Shown here one piece after another: positions 58,619 to 64,000 of a stretch of 64,000 nucleotides of DNA; the stretch's first letter is position 1, and every line of letters begins with the position of its first letter. The stretch comes from Trebonia kvetii. Lineage in GTDB: Bacteria > Actinomycetota > Actinomycetes > Streptosporangiales > Streptosporangiaceae. Location of the stretch: contig NZ_RPFW01000004.1 in assembly GCF_007827045.1 (NCBI RefSeq), forward strand, positions 62,001-126,000, written 5' to 3'. The notes below the pieces were generated by a model. It did not search any database. It was not told where the DNA came from and was given only the letters and a program-made list of their open reading frames with translations. A program made the translations under genes and the position numbers.

Positions 58619-60100
58619 TTAGCCGGTCACTGGCCAGGTGTGGACAGGCTCGTTGGTGTGCATGTGCTCGATGTAGCGCTGGGTCATCTGGCGCAGTGCC
58701 TCGGGCCGGTCGGATCCGCCGTGTGCGGAGATCTCCGCGACCGTTGCGATCTGCCAGGCGGCGCCGGTCTGGCCGGTGATGCAGCGCTGCTCGATGATGC
58801 CGAGCAGGCGGTCCGCATCGGCCGAGTCGACGCCCCAGTGGCTGAGGCCCTCGCGGGCCATCGGCAGCAGGCGGCGCAGCACGAGCTCGGCGGCCGGCAC
58901 CTCGCCGAGCCCGGGCCAGTACAGGTTCGCGTCCAGGCCGCGGCGGGCCGCCTCATGCAGGTTCTCGCCGGCGGCGGCGAACGACATCTGGGTCCAGATC
59001 GGCCGCTGCGCCTCGGCGAGCGTGCGCACAAGACCGTAGTAGAAGGCCGCGTTCGCCAGCACGTCGGCGACCGACGGGCCGGCTGGCAGCACCCGGTTCT
59101 CCACCCGCAGGTGTGGCGTGCCGTCAACGAGCGCGTAGATCGGCCGGTTCCACCGGTAGACCGTCCCGTTGTGCAGGCTCATCTCGGCGAGATTGGGGTA
59201 GGCGCCCCCGTCGAGCACCGCCACCGGATCCTCGTCCTCACAGATCGGCAGCAGTGCGGGGAAGTACCGCAGGTTCTCCTCGAATAGGTCGAACACCGAC
59301 GTGATCCAGTGCTCGCCGAACCACACGCGTGGCCGCACGCCCTGTTCCTTAAGCTCGTCCGGCCGGGTGTCGGTGGCCTGCTCGAACAGCGTGATCCTGG
59401 TCTCGTGCCAGAGTTGCTTGCCGAACAGGAACGGTGAGTTCGCGCCGAGCGCCACCTGGACCGCGGCGGCTGCCTGAGCGGCGTTCCAGTAGCTCGCGAA
59501 GCTCTCCGGGTTGACCTGCAGGTGAAGCTGAAGGCTCGTGCAGGCGGCCTCGGGAGTGATGCTGTCGGTGTGGGTGAGCAGTCTCTCCGCGCCGTCGATG
59601 GCGATCCGCATGTCCTCGCCGCGCGTGGCGAAGATCTGCTCGTTGAGCACGCGGAAGCGGTCGCTGGCGGAGAGATTGCCCAGGTGCACGTCCTCTTTCC
59701 GCAGCGTGGGCAGGATGCCGATCATCACCACCCGGGTCCCGGTGCCGCGGGCCTTCTCGTCCCCGGCGTTGAGATCGTCCCTGACCACCTGCTCAAGATC
59801 GGCAAGCGCGCCTCCGGCCAGCCGCCGGGGCGGCACGTTGATCTCCAGGTTGAACTGCCCGACCTCGACGCCCCAGGCCGGGTTCGCGATGGCGTCAAGC
59901 ACTTCGGCGTTGCGCATGGACGGCTGTGCCTCGGAGTCGACGAGGTTCAGTTCGATCTCCTGGCCCACATGCGCGGGCTTGTCCTCGAACGCATTGTCCC
60001 GCAGCATCCGGGCGAGCGCGTCAAGTGAGCGCCGCACCTTCTCCCGGTACAGTCGCCGATCCTCACCGGTGAACTTGATCGCCTGAATCTCACGGCCCAT
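58619..60100 (-). CDS. Glutamate-cysteine-ligase-like enzyme
   Basis: A 493-residue protein of the GCS2-like carboxylate-amine ligase group. Visible marks are VGQEIELNLVD (about 45-55), VEVGQFNLEINVPPR, TSLQLHLQVNPESF, and LFGKQLWHETR in the glutamine-synthetase-like fold, with acid residues placed to bind ATP-Mg. Such enzymes join an amino acid to glutamate or to another carboxylate through an acyl-phosphate. ATG 60100 has GGAGG upstream. It is last in a leftward group with an ATP-grasp enzyme and two esterases; its natural product is unknown. Confidence 0.82.
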   Translation of the reverse strand: MGREIQAIKFTGEDRRLYREKVRRSLDALARMLRDNAFEDKPAHVGQEIELNLVDSEAQPSMRNAEVLDAIANPAWGVEVGQFNLEINVPPRRLAGGALADLEQVVRDDLNAGDEKARGTGTRVVMIGILPTLRKEDVHLGNLSASDRFRVLNEQIFATRGEDMRIAIDGAERLLTHTDSITPEAACTSLQLHLQVNPESFASYWNAAQAAAAVQVALGANSPFLFGKQLWHETRITLFEQATDTRPDELKEQGVRPRVWFGEHWITSVFDLFEENLRYFPALLPICEDEDPVAVLDGGAYPNLAEMSLHNGTVYRWNRPIYALVDGTPHLRVENRVLPAGPSVADVLANAAFYYGLVRTLAEAQRPIWTQMSFAAAGENLHEAARRGLDANLYWPGLGEVPAAELVLRRLLPMAREGLSHWGVDSADADRLLGIIEQRCITGQTGAAWQIATVAEISAHGGSDRPEALRQMTQRYIEHMHTNEPVHTWPVTG

Positions 60101-60192
60101 GAGGCCTCCGCTCAACGCTGCTGGCGGGACCGTGTGCCTGAACAGCACCCCTCTTCTCTATACATTCGCACGCCCAGTAGCCCCAGCCAAGG

Positions 60193-61443
60193 TCAGGTGG
60201 CCCCCAGGCGGGCGGTCTCGTCGCGGACCCACAGGCCGAGCAGGCCGCGCAGGTGCGCGATGAACATGTCGTGCTCGTATGCCGGGTAGGTGGAGCGGAC
60301 GGTGTCGATCAGCAGCCGGTCGAAGTCCGGTCCCGCGACCCACTCGAGCACGATCTCGTCGACGTGCGGCAGGCTGGTCGCGCAGAAGTCCTGGTAGCGG
60401 TCTGCCTCGAAATAGCTGTCGGCTAGCTTCCGGTAGGTGTCCAGCTTTTCCTGGTATGTCATGTCCGGGTCGTCGCCCGCCTCGAAGAACCGGTCGCTAT
60501 CCAGGTCGAGCTTGGCTCGCCGCCCGGTTACCAGCGCGAAGACACACCACTTGACCAGTGCCCTGATCGCCCAGGGGAAGTAGTAGTGCAGGCTGGTCAG
60601 TGCCACGTCCGGGCAGGCGTTGGCATAGTCGATGGGATAGACCTCATCGCCCTTGACCAGCGTCTCGCACGAGTTGAACTCCCACCGGAAGAAGCTGTTG
60701 ACCAGCCGCCCGATCGTCACCACCTCTGACCCGGCCTGCGGCGCGAGGAAATCGTGGTCGACCGCGTAGCGAAGGTGCATCGGCTGGTCCGGCTGGAAGC
60801 GCGTCACCATCGTCTCGGCGCCGATCGACAGCGAGCGGGCGAAGACGTCGTAGTCGATGGCCTTCTGCAGGTGCATGAGCATCTCGCCGCTCTGGTCGTA
60901 GGCGGCGTGCAGTTCGGCCGGGTTGGCGATCCGGGAGACACCGCGCCAGGCGCCGCCGTCATACGGCTTCATGAACAGCGGATAGCCGATCCGCTCCGCG
61001 ATGGCGTCGAGGTCGAAGGGCTGGTTGTACCGGGCGGCGGTGTAGGCGTAGCGCGAGTTGTCCACCGGGTTCTTGTACGGGACCAGCACAGTTTCCGGCA
61101 CCTTGAGGCCCAGCCGCATCATCGCGCAGTAGGCCGCGTGCTTCTCCATCGACTGGAACGTGAACGGGCTGTTCAGCACGTACACACCGTCCATCAGTGA
61201 GATCTTCTTCAGCCACTCCCTCGGGTGGTAGTACCAGTACGCGAGCCGGTCGATGACCAGGTCGTAGCGGGGGCGGTCGCGCAGGCTGAACGGCTCGATG
61301 GTGATCCGCTCGCAGTCGAAGGCGTGCCGGGCGCCGTCGGCGCCTTCGACCGGGCCTATCCGGCGCAGGATCTCCTCGAATGCCCTGGGCCAGTCCTCCT
61401 CGGTGCCGAGCAGCAACCCGACCAGGTGCCTGGAAGCGGTCAA
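60193..61443 (-). CDS. ATP-grasp family ligase-like protein
   Basis: A 416-residue protein. RLGLKVPETVLVPYK, then RIGYPLFMKPYDGGAWRGVS fits the ATP-grasp nucleotide-binding lysines. VKGDEVYPIDYANACPDV corresponds to the metal-binding acidic/Asn end. A TTG start at 61443 is chosen because GGAGG lies 6 bases upstream; the frame continues open into the preceding gene without family character. It probably forms an amide or peptide bond, working with the GCS-like enzyme. It lies 28 bases after the esterase gene. Confidence 0.82.
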   Translation of the reverse strand: MTASRHLVGLLLGTEEDWPRAFEEILRRIGPVEGADGARHAFDCERITIEPFSLRDRPRYDLVIDRLAYWYYHPREWLKKISLMDGVYVLNSPFTFQSMEKHAAYCAMMRLGLKVPETVLVPYKNPVDNSRYAYTAARYNQPFDLDAIAERIGYPLFMKPYDGGAWRGVSRIANPAELHAAYDQSGEMLMHLQKAIDYDVFARSLSIGAETMVTRFQPDQPMHLRYAVDHDFLAPQAGSEVVTIGRLVNSFFRWEFNSCETLVKGDEVYPIDYANACPDVALTSLHYYFPWAIRALVKWCVFALVTGRRAKLDLDSDRFFEAGDDPDMTYQEKLDTYRKLADSYFEADRYQDFCATSLPHVDEIVLEWVAGPDFDRLLIDTVRSTYPAYEHDMFIAHLRGLLGLWVRDETARLGAT

Positions 61444-61471
61444 CGTTGGCCTCCGTTCAGCAGAGCACGGT

Positions 61472-62215
61472 TCAGCAGAATCGTGGCAGGTGGTGGGCGA
61501 GCTGTGCGCGCCAGGACGGCCAGTCGTGCGGCACGTCGAAGCCCCACAGGTCGAGCTCGTGCCTGATGCCCTTGCCGGCGAGCAGCCCGGCGAACTGCTT
61601 GGTGCTTGGCAGCGATCTCGTGGTGTCTTCCCACTGGCCCTGGCCGCACACCAGCAGCAGGCTGACCCGGCCGCGCAGCCAGTCGAGGTGGTCGCCGTGC
61701 AGGTTGGCGACGTAGTCAAGTGGGCTGTTGAAGTACGCCTCGCTGCCGCGCTCGCCCCAGCCGTTCCAGGACGCGGGGTCGTAGTTGCCGGAGAAGCACA
61801 TCGCAAGCGGGAAGAGGTCGGCCCGCTTGAGCGCGAAGTTGGCGGCGTGGAAGGCGCCAATGCTGCAGCCCAGGGTTGCCACCTCGACCGCGCCGCCGCA
61901 GTCCCGGTGTATCCACGGCACGACCTCGTTGAGTATCCATGACTCGTAGCGGCCGTGCTGACGCGCGCGTTCTTCCAGCGGGATGTTCTGGTTAGACCAG
62001 GAGGCGGCGTCGTAACTGTCGACGCAGTAAAGCTTCACCCGGCCCTCATCGATCAGGGTCGACACGGCCCCGACCATGCCGTTGTTCTCGAAGTCCCAGG
62101 CTCTGCCGCGCTCGGCGGGGAACACAAGCACCGCGCGCCCCCAGTGGCCGTACCGGATGACGGTGCCCGCGGCGCCGAGGTCGTTCGACCACAGCTCGGT
62201 CACCTCCCGGCTCAT
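61472..62215 (-). CDS. Esterase/hydrolase-like protein A of the ligase cluster
   Basis: A 247-residue alpha/beta hydrolase of the putative-esterase (antigen 85/esterase D-like) type. The nucleophile elbow is TLGCSIGAFHAANFAL and the last conserved His is probably in GFDVPHDWPSW. No signal peptide is seen, so it acts in the cytosol. It is 28 bases before the ATP-grasp gene and 73 after the second esterase. The two esterases share little beyond the fold, so they are not a recent duplication. Confidence 0.82.
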   Translation of the reverse strand: MSREVTELWSNDLGAAGTVIRYGHWGRAVLVFPAERGRAWDFENNGMVGAVSTLIDEGRVKLYCVDSYDAASWSNQNIPLEERARQHGRYESWILNEVVPWIHRDCGGAVEVATLGCSIGAFHAANFALKRADLFPLAMCFSGNYDPASWNGWGERGSEAYFNSPLDYVANLHGDHLDWLRGRVSLLLVCGQGQWEDTTRSLPSTKQFAGLLAGKGIRHELDLWGFDVPHDWPSWRAQLAHHLPRFC

Positions 62216-62288
62216 GAGGACACCTCGCAGGCGCCCGGAGTCCGCATTCGCGGACGCGCTGTACTTACGGATTCGCTCGCAAGCTCGC

Positions 62289-63326
62289 TCATTTGCTCAC
62301 CCGGCCGAGCAGTTCGGTGAGCCAGGGGTCGAACGCGTCACGCCAGGCGGTGTAGTTGTGCATGTCGGGCACCTCGTGCAGGGTCGCCGGGTAACCCCTG
62401 GCGGTCAGGGTCTTGGTCATCAGCCGGTTGTTCTCGATGTTCTCCTCGATCGCGCCGCAGGTAAAGACCGCGGGCACAGTCCGGGACGGCAGCCCGCGTT
62501 CGTGCACGCCGGTGACGAACCTGACGATCCGGCGGTAGTAGTGGAACCGCTGCTCCTGCGAGTCGAAGCGCGGCAGGAAGAAGCTGCCCGACTGCAGGAA
62601 CAGCGCGTCGAACGCGTCCGGGTAGCGGCAGTGCGCGTGCAGCAGCGACAGCGCGCCGAGGCTGGCGCCCATCCCCATCCGCACGCTCGTCGCCACCTGG
62701 CCGGTGATCGCGGGCAGCACGGTCGTGCACAGCGCCCCGGTGTAGCGCATGTTGGCGGAATACCAGCGGTCCCTCGGCCCCGGGCTGAGCAGCGCGGCCC
62801 GCAGCCGGGGCAGCCAGTGCCCGGCGACTCCCGCGGACAGGTAGCGGGTAAGGCTCGCGAGCCTGTCGTACTCCGGCCCGTCGTGCGCCACGAGCAGCGG
62901 CAGCAGCTCGTCGTGCCGCGCCCCGTCGGGAGACCAGAGCCGGACGGCGACCGCCGCGTCGAGCGCCGCGACCGGCACGTCGAAGTCGGTCACGGTTCCC
63001 GGCCCGGCCTCGACGCTCAGCCAGCCCGGCGGCGTGTAACCGGGGAACTCAAGGACGCTCTTCGGCCCGAACGCGCCCGCCACCTGCCGCGGGTTCCCCG
63101 GATCGAGCACGGTTTCCACTCCACCGTTCGGATGCCGCAGTTCAAACAGGTACTCCATCCGGTTCACCGGCGGCCGGTCGATGACCAAGAGCCATCCATC
63201 GCCGCCGCGGTGGAAGCCGAGCAGGTCGCCGGGGATGCGCACGTCCTGCACGAGGCGCACGCCCGTTAGCCGGTGCTCCGGATCCGCCAGCCGGAAGGTC
63301 ACCGTTTGCCCGCTCATCCGGCTCAC
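62289..63326 (-). CDS. Esterase-like protein B of the ligase cluster
   Basis: A 345-residue protein. An N-terminal beta domain (about 1-110, carbohydrate-esterase-like accessory fold: RIPGDLLGFHRGGDGWLLVI) precedes an esterase-D-type domain with GMGASLGALSLLHAH as nucleophile elbow and a His in EVPDMHNYTAW. GTG 63326 is chosen for its spacing from GGGGG; ATG 63317 is three codons later. It is first in the leftward four-gene cluster. Relatives include enterochelin-esterase-like enzymes, so hydrolysis of an ester or amide made by the cluster is possible. Confidence 0.8.
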   Translation of the reverse strand: MSRMSGQTVTFRLADPEHRLTGVRLVQDVRIPGDLLGFHRGGDGWLLVIDRPPVNRMEYLFELRHPNGGVETVLDPGNPRQVAGAFGPKSVLEFPGYTPPGWLSVEAGPGTVTDFDVPVAALDAAVAVRLWSPDGARHDELLPLLVAHDGPEYDRLASLTRYLSAGVAGHWLPRLRAALLSPGPRDRWYSANMRYTGALCTTVLPAITGQVATSVRMGMGASLGALSLLHAHCRYPDAFDALFLQSGSFFLPRFDSQEQRFHYYRRIVRFVTGVHERGLPSRTVPAVFTCGAIEENIENNRLMTKTLTARGYPATLHEVPDMHNYTAWRDAFDPWLTELLGRVSK

Positions 63327-63495
63327 ATGTCGTTGGTTCCCCCTGCCGCCACCGCCGATTCCCGGACTCACTTGAATCCGTCGCGGTCAAGTCGCGTGCA
63401 CCGTCTCCGGTCGGCTGCGCAGCCGATCTACGCCGCCCGTGCTGGCGGTTCGGCGCTCTCGGCTACGGAACCGCACGGGTCGCCGCCTCATGGCG

Positions 63496-63639
63496 TCACT
63501 TTTCAGCAGGCGGTATCCCGTAGCGGAACATCCGCTTTAGCTTGACAAAGAGCACACTATTGATAACCAGGAGAATGGTGAATGAACCAACAATCGCGAC
63601 AGTGAGTGCTGTACCTACTCGGATTAGTATTTTCGGCAT
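63496..63639 (-). CDS. 47-residue single-pass membrane peptide
   Basis: A short protein with one hydrophobic segment (VGTALTVAIVGSFTILLVIN at about 8-27) and a basic tail (KLKRMFRYG). ATG 63639 has AAGGA about 11 bases upstream; GTG 63645 is possible. The codons are clearly lower in G/C than elsewhere in the window. It could be a small membrane protein of transferred origin; no family is recognised. Confidence 0.45.
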   Translation of the reverse strand: MPKILIRVGTALTVAIVGSFTILLVINSVLFVKLKRMFRYGIPPAEK

Positions 63640-63701
63640 CGTGACTCGGTCCTTCTGATCCGCATGGTCGTGAAGCTTCCGCATAAGCTAGTGAGGTGCT
63701 G

Positions 63702-64000
63702 CTACCAGGGCACGCACACGAGCTCGCTGTATAGATCGTCTATCTGCCTGGCTTCCAAGCTCGTGCTGTAGTACATCTTGGGCCACGAATGCAGCCTGAA
63801 TGCCAAACGCGGCCGGCGTCCAATGATCCGCAGCTCGGCTAGGGTTCCCACCAACCCGTGACGGACTAGCAGGTAGCGCGTAAGCGGAACTATTGACCGG
63901 CGGAACAAGCCGGGATTGCTGACATGAAGAATTACCGCGACTATCGGGATATTCTTGAACCGCATCTCCCGGTAGATCACATAGCAGCAGTTCTCGCCTC
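63702..64000 (-). CDS. C-terminal part of a protein running out of the window
   Basis: The frame is open from the window edge to a stop at 63702. The visible part (about 99 residues) reads CCYVIYREMRFKNIPIVAVI at its start and ends in QIDDLYSELVCVPW. It is basic and mixed alpha/beta. It faintly recalls the C-terminal part of GNAT-like acyltransferases of sugar or polymer clusters, but this is not certain. The GC content is lower than in the rest of the window, as in the 47-residue gene beside it. Confidence 0.5.
   Translation of the reverse strand, partial: GENCCYVIYREMRFKNIPIVAVILHVSNPGLFRRSIVPLTRYLLVRHGLVGTLAELRIIGRRPRLAFRLHSWPKMYYSTSLEARQIDDLYSELVCVPW

Overview
The window is high-GC DNA with dense, mostly short-gapped genes, many GTG starts (and some TTG starts) and strong G/C bias at third codon positions. 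The conserved block at the left (rne, rplU, rpmA, obgE, proB, nadD, rsfS, phosphoglycerate mutase) is the chromosomal arrangement of Actinobacteria. The size of the accessory gene set (LAL regulators, XRE-cupin regulators, ECF sigma factor, TPR-CHAT protein, kinase and FHA proteins) suggests a soil or filamentous actinomycete. I cannot name the genus from the sequence alone.

Layout. 1-10,000: RNase E/G (5' end outside the window), ribosomal proteins L21 and L27, Obg GTPase, glutamate 5-kinase, an M48 peptidase, NAD biosynthesis, ribosome silencing factor and a histidine phosphatase. 10,000-24,000: a repeat-rich gap, an AzlCD exporter with a divergent XRE-cupin regulator, a secreted glycosidase, an oxidoreductase pseudogene next to a second XRE-cupin regulator, two PLP enzymes, a secreted carboxylesterase opposite a ROK regulator, and an acyl-CoA ligase/enoyl-CoA hydratase pair. 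24,000-31,000: an aldo-keto reductase, a VIT-type transporter and an MFS exporter, divergent from a large LAL (LuxR) regulator that is followed by a dehydrogenase. A near-identical 31-base site lies at the same distance upstream of the MFS gene and of the dehydrogenase. 31,000-35,000: a TPR-CHAT protease gene with a Cys-motif protein and a membrane protein. 35,000-41,300: acyl-CoA synthetase, hydrolase, FAD monooxygenase, SDR, HxlR regulator and SIMPL protein.

41,600-49,100 is one tightly coupled operon of seven genes (alpha/beta hydrolase, acetoacetate-decarboxylase-like protein, a 57-residue protein, patatin, GMC oxidoreductase, its partner protein, metallophosphoesterase), probably for lipid or sterol processing. 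49,100-51,800 holds a sigma factor, its membrane partner and a PRC-barrel protein. 51,900-54,700 is a stand-alone trpBA-GntR unit with a leaderless promoter. 54,700-58,600 holds an FHA protein, an ATPase-Ser/Thr kinase fusion and two broken genes. 58,600-63,330 is a four-gene cluster with a glutamate-cysteine-ligase-like enzyme, an ATP-grasp enzyme and two esterases. The last 500 bases are clearly lower in GC.

The strongest candidates for undescribed biology are the CHAT protease/membrane protein operon, the ATPase-kinase/FHA region, the GCS-like/ATP-grasp/esterase cluster and the GMC-patatin operon. All functional statements are inferred from motifs read by eye; no database search was run.
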